From Pardosa pseudoannulata (Eukaryota; Arthropoda; Arachnida; Araneae; Lycosidae), in contig CM063508.1 of NCBI GenBank assembly GCA_032207245.1, positions 92,064,600 through 92,128,599 of the forward strand: DNA of 64,000 nucleotides. The letters run 5' to 3'. The position numbers and the translations under genes were made by a program. Within the stretch, counting starts at the first letter, position 1; each line of letters starts with the position of its first letter. The notes below the pieces were generated by a model. It searched no databases, had not been told where the DNA came from, and saw nothing but the letters and a program-made list of their open reading frames with translations. Positions 48,703-61,408 of the stretch are shown here, in pieces.

Positions 48703-49053
48703 CCGGTTATCTCAGTCGGCAAAGTCAACCTCTCGGTTGCGGGTTCGGAAACCTAGCCGGCCTAAGATCTGCCGTGTTTGTTAAAGGTGACTGGGGCATG
48801 TAAAATATGTTCGTGGTCATGTCCTCTAAATTCTCAATCAATACCTCATGGGGTAGCAGGCGAAGTCTATAGATCTTCTGCTTGGTCCCTGATTCAAAAT
48901 TACGAGGTCCCACTTGATCATAAGTCTTACTTTCACCCTTATGGTGCTCGTTATAAACGAAAGGCACACCCTTTTGCCTTAATACGAGTAGCCTCCTGCT
49001 CATATCATGCTTTATTTCACCAAGTGACATATGTCAACAACAACAACAACAAC
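48703..49053 (+). mobile_element. SINE-B, near-complete copy
   Basis: Tail CAACAACAACAACAACAA at 49034-49053. The head has CGGTTATCTCAGTCGG and GGTTGCGGGTTCGG. It is preceded by the same TTTACCTCATCAAATCTAAA as the SINE at 4396, so it either shares that insertion or marks a preferred site. Confidence 0.87.
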
Positions 49054-49740
49054 CTAATGACACTCTGGAGTCACTAGAATTATTCCCAGGCATTAGTATT
49101 GTTTGAAAATACATATGGCAACCTACCTGCTATTTACTTTAGCTATTAGTAATTGTTAATTGCTATTTTCTATTATTATTATTGTTTTTATTAGTGGTTT
49201 ATATTCTCCCGACTCCTTTATTTCTATAGCATTGTACTCTCATTGTTATACTTAGCACATACATAGAACGTATCTCAGAAGTTTCCTTACCGAATCCGCG
49301 TTACGCCTGCTATTAACTTAGTTAATCAGCTTATTTTCTACGAATTATTTTTATTTTTTTTTATTTTATATATTTATTTCTTTTTTCATTATTATTTATT
49401 TATATCTATCTATCTATTTATTTTTTAATTTTAAATTCTAACTCGCCTTTGAGTCCAGGCTAGACTCTTTCCCAGGACAGCACTTGCAAGCAGTACACCC
49501 AACAGGGTAGGCTGCTTCCTGAGAGAGCTTAACAACTTCAAGACACAGAAAGAACCTTGCTCTGACTCAGACGAGTTGTGGAATCATTTGTTCGGTTCTC
49601 CCCCTCATTATCTTTCTGTTCTACTACATTCATCACATAAATATTAAATATGTTTTTTCAACAATGGTATCTGTACAACTAAACTGTTTTTAGGAAGTGG
49701 GAGAAGAGGAAAAAAAGGAAATGGGTGAAATCTAGATGAA
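49054..49740. other. Intergenic, T-rich
   Basis: Includes (TTA)n and a TATCTATC run. No gene recognised. Confidence 0.45.
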
Positions 49741-49754
49741 CAACTTTCTCTCAC

Positions 49755-49822
49755 AGTGAAAGACGATGTGAAGGATTATACGGCTGAACAGAGAATTCAT
49801 TTTAGAAACTTTTGGAACTTAG
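49755..49822 (+). pseudogene. Receptor 3'-end fragment before block 3
   Basis: GACGATGTGAAGGATTATAC, then GGCTGAACAGAG and TTCATTTTAGAAACTTTTGG, match the T(V/M)(W/C)GIARL-R-FILGTFG coding region of genes 1, 2 and 6. It is cut off before TYSLL. It implies that another receptor of this branch once lay upstream. Confidence 0.75.
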
Positions 49823-49829
49823 CAGTTTT

Positions 49830-50255
49830 AGGCTCAGCTTTCGGTTTGTGTATTTAAGGTTAGAAACGAAACGTAGTGTTTAGTTCAAAAGTAAAGTAAT
49901 GTTTTACAAAGTATAATACTAAACGTTTTAAACATTTCAAAAGTAAGACAATTTCACTGAAAAGCCATAACATTCTATACATTCGGAACAATCGGTTTGA
50001 ATAGTAAATTCTAAAGCAGTTATGCTAAAAAGTAATAGTGTAATTCTATTTAATTATTCAAACCATTTTAAATCGGACCCAATCTGGATAGTTGCCAATA
50101 AATAGATTATTTCTGAAAAAATAAATAAATACGAAATATGATTGTAATGAATTTGGTATTTGGTTACTCCTAGATGTTATATCAAAATATTGTTACGGTT
50201 ACAATATACGTGTCGTTTGCTAAACATACTCTTAACATTGAGCTACCTATAATTC
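49830..50255 (+). repeat. Paralogous block 3, distal part
   Basis: Matches about 5000-5360 in block 1 and about 17370-17480 in block 2 (AGTGTTTA[GT]TT, GTTTTA[CG]A[AG]AGTAT, GAT(A/C)GTTG-type stretches, then the CGAAAT[AT]TGATT and GATGTTATAT region). It is interrupted after about 50255 by unrelated DNA that includes the Ty3/gypsy remnant, and resumes near 52590. Confidence 0.65.
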
Positions 50256-50259
50256 TAAA

Positions 50260-50991
50260 CCAGATTGTGTAATTGGTTAAAAATAATAACTAACACTTTG
50301 TTATAAAAATTAATAGTTTAGTATTTATATCAGAGGTGGTGATTCCAGCATAAAAGACATAAATTCTTGTCTTACTTGGATGAATTTGATAGATGAGGCA
50401 CAGGGAACACAACTGGGACGTACATCTAATGGTGACAAGCGGCCATCAGACGCGGGATGGTCAGACGTTAGTTTAAGAACAAATCGTGGGAATTTAGAAA
50501 CAGGTCAGCTGGAGAGTCATATTTAGGAAACTCTTCAGGAGTTAGCAACGGTATCTGGGTCGTACCTTCAGGATTCTCCACCAGCCCCTTCCATCTTCTC
50601 ACCAGCCCTGCAGATCGCCTGTCTCTCTCTCCTTTGCTTGTCATCCAATAGTTATCTAGATCCCATATTATTTGGCCATGGTGATAAATACTAAGTGTAA
50701 CACTTTATATTTTCCCTTACTATGAGCATTGAGTATTTCAGGGTTCTATATTAATTTTCCATGGGAAACTCTTAAAGTAGCAAGTGGTCATAGGTACTGA
50801 CATTTTGGCCATCCGTGACTCCAGTACACTGCATCTTTTTGCCACTCATCAACTTGCCCGTTTGCAGCCATTGCAATAGGTCTCCTGTCCTATTATAATG
50901 AAGTCCATTAATGAAGTTATAACTTCTGCCTTTACAAATCTCCTTAACAGTCATCACCTGTTATAGAGATCTTTAATTTTAGCAAGGTTAA
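50260..50991. other. Unassigned sequence upstream of the gypsy remnant
   Basis: GC-richer than the surroundings, absent from blocks 1 and 2, and therefore probably part of an inserted element. The 60-codon minus frame at 50772-50957 is unrecognised. No gag, protease or reverse transcriptase motif was found. Confidence 0.4.
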
Positions 50992-52143
50992 TCTTCCGAC
51001 GCGCCTGCCGCAGGGCATCTTGGCTTTGCGAAAACGTACGACAGGATCCGGAAAAGATTTTATTGGCCGGGGATGTACCGAAATGTTGTTAGATATGTCA
51101 TGCATTGCCGAGAATGCCAAAGGAAAAAATCTGTTCCACAGCTGCCAACTGGACGCTTGGTTTCTATCCCTCCTGCTGTCGCACCTTTTCATCGAATTGG
51201 GATAGATCTGCTTGGGAGATTTCCTAAATCTGCCCATGGTAATAAATGGATCGCAGTCTGCACCGATTGTTGTACACGCTATGCAATAACTAAAGCGTTA
51301 CCAACTGCTGAAGCTGAAGAAGTAGCCAAGTTCCTGCTCGATGAGATTCTTCTAAAACATGGAGCTCCTCGAGTCATTATTACAGATCGTGGTGCTGTTT
51401 TTCAATCCAGACTTGTTTCCGCTCTCGTCGAATTGTGCAATATCGATCATCGCATGACGACGGCCTATTATCCCCAGACAAATGGTTTGACGGAGCGCCT
51501 TAACAAAACTCTAGCCGATATGCTGTCCATGTATGTTGACACCGAACAGAAAAACTGGGACGAAATTCTACCATTTGTGACGTTCGCCTATAACACTGCT
51601 AAGCAGGAGACAACAGGATTCACACCGTTGTACCTTGTCCATGGACGTGAAGCCGAAACGACTCTGGACACGATGTTTCCATTCTGCCCTGATGATGCAA
51701 CTAACGATTACATAGCCAAGACTATTTCCAGAGCAGAAGAGTCGAGACAGTTGGCTCGAATGCATACTCTGAGAGCGCAAGATAAAGACCGTCGACGTTA
51801 TGACTCTAAGCACCGAGTGGTGTCTTATAGTCCTGGAGACCTCGTATGGGTTTCTACCCCGGTCCGAAAGGTCGGTCTTTCAGAGAAGCTTTTAAGGAGG
51901 TAGTTTGGTCCCTATCAAGTGTTGCGCCGTTTATCTGACGTTACCTATGAAGTGCAAGATTTTGATCCTGCCTCCCGAAAGAGAAAACCAAAAGACGTTG
52001 TCCATGTTTTACGTATGAAGCCATACCATGATCCGACGAAGCAGACAGAAAGTGAAGATGGACGAAGTCCAGCTGTCGTTCTTCCGGAAGAGAAGTCAAA
52101 AGAAATTTATAAGGGACCTTTGACACGCTCCAGATCTAAATAG
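50992..52143 (+). pseudogene. Ty3/gypsy retrotransposon integrase with one in-frame stop
   Basis: One reading frame runs from 50992 to the stop at 52141-52143, broken only by TAG at 51901-51903. It begins with the zinc-binding domain: GHLGFAKTYDRIRKRFYWPG, then HCREC. The position of the first His appears to be occupied by Ser. Taking the ATG at 51073 as residue 1, the catalytic core is D45 (GIDLLG), D105 (TDRG) and E141 (TERLNK), giving the D,D(35)E spacing. After the stop come a chromodomain-less C-terminal region (VVHVLRMKPYHD) and a basic end. Reverse transcriptase and gag are absent. The frame is remarkably clean for a relic, so it is young or the stop is recent. Confidence 0.92.
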
Positions 52144-52174
52144 CAGCGAGACGCTGTCTTTTTGAGAAAGGAGC

Positions 52175-52517
52175 AATGCCGCATAAAGAAGCTTAATCAA
52201 CGAGCTGAGTGGATGAATGGTCAAAGCACGCGTTCCAGACCCGAAGATTGTGGGTTCGATGCTTGCCATGGCTGTTTATCCAAAGTACGGAATTTTAATT
52301 TAAAAATATTATTTATTGTTTCCTTATGTTCTTGAACATTCTAGATCTTTCTTTAATATGTAAATTAGTTATTTCTCGAATATTCTGTTCGGGTATAAAA
52401 GCTGATACCCACTAGTTGTAGGGAATTCCTCGATCTTGTAAAGTTGCGAGTTGCTACTTGGCTTCAATAAATTCTTCTGTTACGTTTAACTGTGTGTTCA
52501 TTCGAATCTTCGTGACA
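52175..52517 (+). repeat. 3' LTR of the gypsy element
   Basis: Follows a purine-rich tract (GAGAAAGGAG, 52164-52173) right after the pol stop and ends TTCGTGACA. It contains a TATA box (TATAAAA, 52394-52400) and AATAAA (52466-52471). The left boundary is probably TG at 52177. No matching 5' LTR is present upstream, so the element is 5'-truncated. Confidence 0.7.
52200..52275 (+). other. tRNA-like module inside the LTR
   Basis: GCTGAGTGGATGAATGGTC (A-box-like) and, ~45 bp on, GTGGGTTCGATGCTTGCC (B-box-like) sit near the LTR start. The spacing fits a class II tRNA head. Flanking stems do not pair convincingly, so it is not a tRNA gene. Confidence 0.4.
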
Positions 52518-52584
52518 ATATATACACACACACATCACAACACACATATATATATGTGTGTGTGTATAGTAATAGACTACTTGC

Positions 52585-54065
52585 TTGATCTCTGAGAGAA
52601 TTACTTTTCAATAAAATCATTTGTTGAGTAGAAATAAAATTAACGTCAGTTACATTATCAATGAGAGAAAATAAATAGATTATCAGTTTTTCTCGCACAC
52701 ATGCATTTGTTAAAGTTTTATCTACTTGGGCATTACTTATTTTGATTTTGCAATTATTTCTATATTCTGTCACAAAGAGTTTACATTCTAATATACTAAA
52801 ATAATTTGATTTGCTCACTTTACTCATATACTTACTGGCCCAAATACTTATTGAGAGAGGGAACTGAATTATATGAAGACGAAGAGAATGAGACATTCGT
52901 CACATACAGGACGATTTTGTATGTGTGAGTTGTTAAGGCCTTTATAAAGTGGAAACCAATACATTTATGATTTAAAATTAATATTTTATTACATTTTTAC
53001 TATAAGAATAAAAATAGTCTTATCGTCTATATTAAAAACATCGCATTGCTAATTATTATTATTATTATTTTTTGTAAAAAATATACGTATCTGCACAAAC
53101 TCCGTTTACTAAACACTAATAGATTAATATAAAATTAAACTTTAAGGGAAATAGATATCCTAAGAGACATTAACAGAACAGAAAAAAGATATGAGCAGAG
53201 AATGGTAAATAGGTATGCATAAGGAATTGTAAGCTCCACGCAGCTGACTTAGATTGGGGCTCAATTTTCAAAGATCTTCGATTTCAGTCCATCCTTCACG
53301 CCCTTGCATTTCTCTCCCAGCATGACACTTTGTTTATGCTAATTTTACAATTGATGGAAATTACCCTTAGCCCTTCTATTATTCATAATTTCTAGATAAG
53401 TGTCTTCATGTGTTTTAAAACTTGTAAAATTTGTCATGTAGAATTGACATTATGCATGTTGGACTGACAATAAAAAGACATTGGTTTTATGATACATTCA
53501 TACCAATTTACTAAATTATTTATATTCATTGCATATTCATGAAGATTTTACATTTTTTAATCATTCGTATATCTGAAACTACTACTAGCATGAATTTCTC
53601 ATAAATATAATTAATAATCAATATATATCAGTATTTTGAATTAAAGTTTTGTCTTTAATTCTTATCTAATCAGCATATTTTGTACTGAAAAGTTCTCAGT
53701 ATGAGATTGCTCTCTCTATACATCCGTAATAGTAACAACACGACTCCTTGTTCTTGAGAGCAATTCTTTTGTCGTCATACGAACATATTATTTAACACAA
53801 GTGACTTCAGATTGGTAGTTAGTATGTTTTGATGTATGGTAATAGAATGTTCAATAATATTAAATTCAGATATTTTACAATTAGAATAAGTGCTAAAAGC
53901 ATCAACATAAGAAACAAATAAAAGCTCACAAAAATTGACAAGTTGTAAGGCATATGTTTGGGCTCTCTTTACATTAATATATCCATCAGCAAACATTTGC
54001 ACATAAAATAATAAAGCTTAATAACAATCCATTGTTGTAAGGCTCAAAAACAATTTCTTGGAAAT
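52585..54065 (+). repeat. Paralogous block 3: 5' flank of the 54.2-kb receptor
   Basis: Matches the block 1 flank from 5485 through 9720 with the block-1 insertions absent: no LINE, a single copy of the 250-bp unit, and no pogo element. Anchors include TTTGATTTGCT[CT]ACTTTACTCATATAC, GTTGGACTGACAAT, and TTCTTATCTAATCAGC (shared with block 2). Nothing in it looks coding. The minus frame at 53775-54002 is a by-product. Confidence 0.78.
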
Positions 54066-54095
54066 TAATAATATCAATAAATGACGTGTTACAAC
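54066..54095 (+). promoter_or_regulatory. Conserved receptor upstream motif (gene 6)
   Basis: TAATAATATCAATAAATGAC followed by GTGTTACAAC, about 113 bp before the ATG. Third instance of the motif at 9731 and 18560. Confidence 0.4.
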
Positions 54096-54180
54096 AGTTG
54101 ACTCCTTTCGTGTCTTAATACAAAAATAGGTTCATTTGCACATAAGTTGTTGTTGGTTTAAGAATTACTGTGGATAAAGG

Positions 54181-55320
54181 ATGAGAAAAAGTAACACAGA
54201 ACGATTTTTCAGAATCTCCAGCAAAGAGTATTTGTATTCGTATATATTTTATCTTTTTTCCATTTCTGGAATATTTAAAGGGTTAAAGGTAAAATATAAT
54301 GGAAGATCAAGAATTTTAGCATATTTTTCGGCGAACTTTTCTAACATCACTTTTAACTTGATGGTATTTTTTTTTCAAATGTCGACATCTTTATCTTACA
54401 CTCAGCACTTGAAGAAAGAGCATTTTAGACTATCGCTAGTATATACCGCGATGACCGTTGTGTATTTTTTCATTCGTCTTTATTTATGTAGTCACGTGGA
54501 TGAATTTGCTACTATCGTGAAAAAATTATATTCTACATTTCCTGACAAATTTAAAAACATTCAAACTCCGATATGGATAATTTCTTGGATTGTTTTAACG
54601 GTGAGTTGTTTTGTCTTATTATGCATTCTTACGTTTACTTTTACTATCGTAAATGACAAACATTTTCGATCTTTTATGTTTCAAACTGAAATTAACAGTT
54701 TAACTCTCAGATACATTCTTAGTTTATTGCTTACTATTAACTATCGCTTATTTGTTAACATGCAATTCTATGCATTTGCTATTTATTATGTGAAACTATG
54801 CTGGGATATTCAGAAACTAATTCAATGTTTCCATCCTTTGATACTGCGTTGTAGAAATTATGATCAGTTGTCGAATATCTACTGCGAAATAAAGTGTCTA
54901 GTGAATTACATTGATGCGAAATTAGGAATTCCTGTGTTTTTCTGCTTCGCTTATAACAGTATGCAGGTGTATTATGGAGTAACAAGCATTTTGCATTCTG
55001 ATCAATTGTCAATTTTCAGGAAGTACGGAAATAGTTTCTTTAATAACTCCCTTAGTATCATCATACTTGCAGTAATGGGATTGTCTTCGTCTCTTGTCTC
55101 AGAGGCATCTGCAAAATTGAAACTGGAAGCCAGGAAGCTGACGGAGCACAACGTGAAAAACACATGTTCTTATTTCAGATTTATTCAAGTCGTAGATGAC
55201 GATATCTATCTGACGGTGTGGGGAATTGCACGGCTTAACAGATCTTTCATTTTAGGAACTTTCGGAACTATTTTAACTTATTCGCTTTTATTCGATAGCA
55301 TAGTTTCGACTAGCAAGTAA
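54181..55320 (+). CDS. Gustatory-receptor-like 7-TM chemoreceptor, intronless (gene 6)
   Basis: 379 residues, closest to genes 1 and 2 and colinear with both. It shares with gene 1 SASAKLKLEARKLTE and FRFIQVVDDDIYLT, but keeps the VWGIARLNR tryptophan that gene 1 lost. The last helix is GTFGTILTYSLLFDS. N-terminal motifs are FSISGIFKG (Cys replaced by Ser relative to CGIFKG) and KYNGRSR. Seven hydrophobic spans and no stops. The start ATGAGAAAAAG matches both paralogues. It lies in block 3 with the conserved upstream motif and at least three 3' fragments behind. Probable chemosensory membrane receptor. Confidence 0.8.
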   Translation: MRKSNTERFFRISSKEYLYSYIFYLFSISGIFKGLKVKYNGRSRILAYFSANFSNITFNLMVFFFQMSTSLSYTQHLKKEHFRLSLVYTAMTVVYFFIRLYLCSHVDEFATIVKKLYSTFPDKFKNIQTPIWIISWIVLTVSCFVLLCILTFTFTIVNDKHFRSFMFQTEINSLTLRYILSLLLTINYRLFVNMQFYAFAIYYVKLCWDIQKLIQCFHPLILRCRNYDQLSNIYCEIKCLVNYIDAKLGIPVFFCFAYNSMQVYYGVTSILHSDQLSIFRKYGNSFFNNSLSIIILAVMGLSSSLVSEASAKLKLEARKLTEHNVKNTCSYFRFIQVVDDDIYLTVWGIARLNRSFILGTFGTILTYSLLFDSIVSTSK

Positions 55321-55399
55321 TATATCTCCTGATAACCTTACTTTTTCACTTACTAAAATTGCAGATTTTTTTAGAAGATAGGAAGTACTGACTATTGTT

Positions 55400-56919
55400 A
55401 TTAGTTGCTTTTTCAGTTTATCAACATTTGTAACAAAGGGGCTTTGCTCCGTCCCTTGTCCAACAAGCATCTACTCAAGTGGTTGGTTGGTTGATTGGTT
55501 AGAATTTAGTGCCGCTAATTCCTGAAAGAACAAACTGCGCCAAACAAGACGAAAATAAAAAAACAAAGTAATAGATTAAAAAAAAACACAGGACAGAGGA
55601 ATTTTGAGGATGAAAAAGACGAAACTATAAATTAAAACGTTAATTGCACAAAAAAACGGAGATAATAAATTGCAAATATATACAAGATAGATTAATACAT
55701 TATAAGAAAATTAAAAAAACAAAATTGAAAATTGAGAAATTGAAAATCAAAAAATTGTTAAATTGAAAATTAAAAATTGAAATAAAGATTAACGTACAAA
55801 AACCACAGAATTCAGATTTCATAATAAAAACCTGTACAGCGAAGAAAGGGAAACAAGCCTGGATGTGGCGTTTCACCGATGATTGTGTCAAGATTCGGCG
55901 ATAAATTTTTAAAGAATTTTATATACATTGATTTGAGACAACAACACGATGACAAAATGTGTGCGACTGTGTAAGGTCTACTCAAATGGATACTGAATTC
56001 AAGAAAGAATTAGAAAATATACGTTAAAATACTTGTTCTCACTTCAGACGAATCACGGTTGTAGATAGACACATCTATTTGATGGTGTGTAGAATTTCAC
56101 TGTTGAACGATATAATTTCAGGAATTTTAAAACTATTTGAACGCATTCTACTTAATTTAATAGCAAATTATATCTCTCTGTAGAGCAATATTTTGTTGTT
56201 ACTAGAAATGTAGAAGTTAGTTTTTGTGCGAATAAGAAATAAAATATACCATTAGTTGATTTCTTCGTTTTTTTATCATATGTATCAAAGGACATTGTTT
56301 CGTGTGTTTTCTCAGAAGCATCTATAAAAATAAAGAATCAAATTCTGCACGTTGACTATACAAATGTTACAAATGCATGTTTTTACTAAGATTCTTACTA
56401 AGTTGTTCTTACTGACATGTTCTTTCTAAGATGTCTAACTCTAAGATTTATCCAGGTTTTAGTTGATGACATTTGAGTGTAGAACAAATTGAAAGGTTAA
56501 ACAAGTCTTTTTTTCAAATTAATCATAACTGTTCAAACTTAATTACTTTTATTTGAAAGCATAGTAGTAATTAACAAATGATAACTCTCTATGTACCATT
56601 GCTTTGCTGGTAATGAAAAATTTAGAAACTAGTATTTATTCGGATAGGATATACGGACTGCCGTTATTAGTAGCTTTTTCAGTTTCTCAATATTTATAAC
56701 AAAGGGTATCCTTTTGTCTATGAAACATCTACACAAATGAAAGTTAAATCCAGGAAACCGGCAGAAAAGAACCTAAAAATACATGCGCTTGTCTCACATT
56801 TGTCCAAGTCGGAGAAGGAAAAATCTATATAAAATGTATAAGTACTGATCAATTTAACATATATATTATCTCTTCTCTATCTGTGTATCTATCCATTTGT
56901 CTATCTATCTATCTATCTA

Positions 56920-56951
<32 letters not shown>

Positions 56952-56971
56952 TGTATGTGTATATATATATA

Positions 56972-57059
<88 letters not shown>

Positions 57060-57185
57060 GTATGGCAAAAATAACTCTTATTTGCTATCAAAAGTTGTAT
57101 TAGTCATCACGTTTCGACAATACTGAACATTAAAAGTGTTTCGTGCATTGTCTCACATTTGTCCAAGTCGGAGAAGGAAAACTCA
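55400..57185 (+). pseudogene. Tandem 3'-end receptor fragments behind gene 6
   Basis: Fragment 1: 55400-55482 plus 55977-56175, split by an insertion. Fragment 2: about 56255-56580. Fragment 3: about 56680-56830, of which a short piece (TTTGTCCAAGTCGGAGAAGG) recurs at 57155 through a local duplication. Each resembles the segment from the SSLVSEAS region through FRFIQVV and, for the first two, to the WGIARL...ILTYS end. All have stops and indels. Order and spacers resemble those behind gene 2. Confidence 0.78.
55483..55976 (-). mobile_element. ~494-bp retroposon-like insertion with 13-bp target duplication
   Basis: Flanked by TCTACTCAAGTGG (55470-55482) and TCTACTCAAATGG (55977-55989); the uninterrupted site is ATCTACACAATTGG behind gene 1 at 11134. 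On the minus strand it ends in AACCAATCAACCAACCAACC, a simple-repeat tail that sets the orientation. A-rich on the + strand; no coding sequence and no tRNA boxes found. Confidence 0.78.
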
Positions 57186-57264
57186 ATATAAAAAGTATAA
57201 GTACTGATGAATTTAACATACGTATTATCTCTCTCTCTCTCTCTCTCTCTCTGTGTCTATCCAT

Positions 57265-57351
<87 letters not shown>

Positions 57352-57440
57352 ACTCTAATTGGCAGAAATAACTCATATTTTCTATCAAAAGTTGTATTAG
57401 TCATCACTTTTCGGCAATACTGAACATTAAATGTGTTTCG
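56790..57440. repeat. Two ~359-bp tandem copies, each carrying (CT)n(TA)n
   Basis: TGTCTCACATTTGTCCAAGT starts at 56790 and 57149. Each is followed by AGTACTGAT, a CTAT/CTCT tract, a TA tract, then ATCAAAAGTTGTATTAGTCA and GTGTTTCGTGCATTGT. The left end includes receptor-derived sequence. Confidence 0.93.
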
Positions 57441-57904
57441 TGCATTGTGTATACTTTAATGATAAGTTTTTTTGTGTTATGCTTCTTTATACACTAAATT
57501 GTGTAGGATGCTTCTTCCTAACTGGAACACTGTTTACTTCCTGCTGCTTACTTGTGTGAGTAGAGAAGTTGATAATCTTTTAGTGTTTCGTAAATACAAG
57601 CTCAATAAGCTTACTTAAATTTTCCGTGCAATCCGTTTTCCATCATAGTTTCTTGAATTTAAAATTTACGATTTCTGAAAGTAGCTCTACTTCATAAAAA
57701 CATTTATTTTTTATTTGTGGTACACTATAAATTACAAGTTACTGATTTATCGAATTAGTGTATTATTGAATTTTTAAAAAAATATTTTTATTTAAATAAG
57801 TTATAGCATTTATGCAGAATTTTTTTTAAAAAGTTAATTTGCTTTACGCATTAATTATTTACCTATTTTGGGAATATATCGTTATGTTTTTACTCTTAAT
57901 TGCG

Positions 57905-58683
<779 letters not shown>

Positions 58684-58689
58684 TATATA

Positions 58690-59799
58690 TTTGTGTGTGC
58701 GTGTGTGTGAGGATAGAACATAATTATAATACACATAATTATAAATATATAACAAAATAATTCAACTCAGAATAAGAATAAAAATGTATTATGCAATTTG
58801 ATTGATTATATTCTTGCTTTATTATTTTTTGTATTTATATCAATTCATAATTTATACATAAAACACATTTCATAAATTCCATTTTTGCAAATTTTTGCAA
58901 AAATGTTCAACTTCAGTTTATTCGTTGACTACGACTCATGTACACTAAAAACATTGTAATGTTTCTCCTGTAAAAATTTTAATATTCATTCAGATTAAGA
59001 AATGATGCAATGATTAAGAGATAAATTTCCGAAAAATGTTTGACTACCTACTTCCAACCAAACCACACAAAATAATATTAATTATATTAAAATAATTTCA
59101 AAATTTCTTCAATTTTTGGGGCGTAGATATAGACCGCGTATTAGTCATACAATAATGATACAGAGAAGGTAACATGAAAGGTATTGTCTATATTCTAAAT
59201 GTTATTTTTTATTATTTTGGTCAGTTTTATTTGATAGTGTCATATTGTTTAGAAATTTGCTTTTCATTATACATAAGAAAACAGGAGAGTTATTAATTGT
59301 TAAAGAAACATACCCTGAAAAAATAAACAGCAAATTCAATTTTTTCAATTGGCTGATTTCAATTGCTGATTTATTTTAACCCATATTTAGGAAGGTATAA
59401 ATTTTGTAGCAAACAAAATTTTTTTACCATTAATTTAAAAAAATTCAAAATTGTGTCCAGAAATGGCTAAAAAGAATTTACAATAATTTGCTGATTTTTG
59501 CTAACAATTCTTTTCTATGTTATAAATAGTATACCAAACAAATAAAAATTTAATCGATAATGAAAAAGTATTAGAAATGATGTCCAGGAAATGAAGAAGT
59601 AAAGTAGTTACTATAAACTGATTCTTTTTAACTATTAATTTGCATATTATAAATATTTTACTAAATAAAAAAATTAACCATTAATAGAAAAAAAAAATCC
59701 AAATCCTGTCCAAAAATTAAAAAAGTCAAGATGGAGAAGTGTTAAGATAACTTTTATTTAAATGTATACATTTTTGAATTTTTGAGTAAATAATGTTTA
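58690..59799. other. AT-rich intergenic with a diverged ~165-bp repeat
   Basis: At 59330-59760 a word like ATTGTGTCCAGAAATGG / GATGTCCAGGAAATG / CCTGTCCAAAAATTA recurs about every 125-165 bp. The copies are too diverged to define well. Nothing coding. Confidence 0.4.
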
Positions 59800-60345
59800 T
59801 AGGGTGTTTCAGATATGACAGGAATATTTGAAAAATCAATAAAAATTAAACAGACAGGGATAAAAATACACAGTTTATTGCAATATGTTTGGTACAATAT
59901 TAAATTTTTAGGCAGACAAGCTTTTGAAATTAGTTACAATGTTCCACAACAGACGACGCTGCAGTCTGTAAAAATTTAAACTATGATATTTTCCAGATAT
60001 CCACCATGCTCAGCAATAATATGGCGTATTCTCGGAACGAAATTATCAGAAAACCATGTAAACGTCTCAGGCGATGTCATTACATTCAGAACAGATGTAC
60101 TGTTCCAGTTATTCAATTATTTCTGGATAGTGGTGGTACACCTGGTGTTTTCTCCACAGACAAATATCATTTTTTCTAACTGCAGCGCCATCTGTTGTGG
60201 AATATTGTAAATAATTTTAAAGTTTGTGTGACTGAAAACTTAATACTGTCCCAAGCATATTGCAATAAACTGTGAATTTCTATCATTGTCCGTTTAGTGT
60301 TTTTTTTTATTTTTCAAATATACTGGTCATTTTTAAAACACCCTG
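59800..60345. mobile_element. Fold-back mariner-type MITE, copy 2
   Basis: 546 bp, beginning (T)AGGGTGTTTCAGATATGAC and ending TTTTAAAACACCCTG, TA on both sides. The arms pair over roughly 150-200 bp; the middle carries GACGACGCTGCAGTCTG, which copy 1 also has (GATGACGCTGCAGTCTG). Confidence 0.9.
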
Positions 60346-60948
60346 TATATTAATATTGATAATTTAGTATGTAAACAGACAGACTGCAGCCAATGCTGCA
60401 AATTGTAATTACTTTGTAGATTGTGAAATACAGAACACTTTGCTCATTCCGTGTTTGAGAAATGCAAAAGATTACCATAAAGATCATTCTTTAATAAAGT
60501 CATTGGTCTTTCTTAAAATAATATAAACTTTTTAATTCCAATGTATATGAAGCTATGCAATAAAGATCTATTTAGTAATTACACGGTACGGCACAAACAA
60601 TAAAATGAACTTTTAATCATGTGCTGCAAACTTTTTCTGTTGTTAAAATACTTATTTTGAAGTACTACAAATAATTGCATTTATAACTTTTTGCATCTTA
60701 AATATCATACTAGAAGTGTGTGGAATGTGATTCTTGAAAAACTTGAAACATTTGTTTTATAAGTGGGTGATGAATTTATTTGCACTAAAATCATTTCATG
60801 CAGCCTTTAGTGTTTTTATTTGTAGCTTATTGTAATATGTGCAGGACTTTTGTTCAGACATTAATGCATTCAAGACATAACTCAAGACATAAATAAAAGC
60901 TTCAGCGTAAAGTTGATTTCAGTAAAATTTATGCTGTTTTTCTTTAGA
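60346..60948. other. 5' flank of the receptor relic
   Basis: From about 60763 it matches the flank of gene 4. The rest is unrecognised. Confidence 0.6.
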
Positions 60949-61198
60949 ATGGTGAAGTTTAAAACAACATTTAAAAACTTACGGAAAAACGATACATACA
61001 AATTTACATTTTACTTTTTTTACGTATGTGGAGTATTTAAAGGATTTCAGATTAAATATAATGGGAGAAACTGCTGTTTTTCTTATTTTTTTTAAATCAA
61101 ATATTTGTAATATAATATTCAACACAATATCTTTAATTTTCTTTTGCTTGTTCATTATTGAGATGTTTTACAGAGATAGTTATGACAAATTTGAGATA
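60949..61198 (+). pseudogene. N-terminal relic of a gene 4-like receptor
   Basis: ATG at 60949, preceded by TTTTTCTTTAGA as in gene 4. It encodes MVKFKTTFKN, then YVCGVFKGFQIKYNGRNCC, almost as gene 4. A frameshift in a T run near 61085-61093 breaks it, and the coding match ends at 61198 where a transposon end (CAGTGGGCTC) begins after TA. Roughly the first 85 codons survive. Confidence 0.88.
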
Positions 61199-61408
61199 CA
61201 GTGGGCTCTGGTTATGTGATCAGTTTAGGACACCGGTATTTTAATAACAATAACTGATTAATAACAATAAACGATATACAAAATTAGATAAATTAACCCT
61301 CCCCTTTAATTCACAAGTACTACATTTCAAAATAAAATGAAAAAACTCACCTTATATTTATGTACTGTATATTATCCTTTAAGACACAAGAATTGTTTAC
61401 ATAAACAA
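61199..61408 (+). mobile_element. Truncated pogo/Tigger-like end (duplicate)
   Basis: First ~210 bp of the element that is complete at 61653-63183, carried along in the 454-bp tandem duplication. No right end. Confidence 0.75.
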
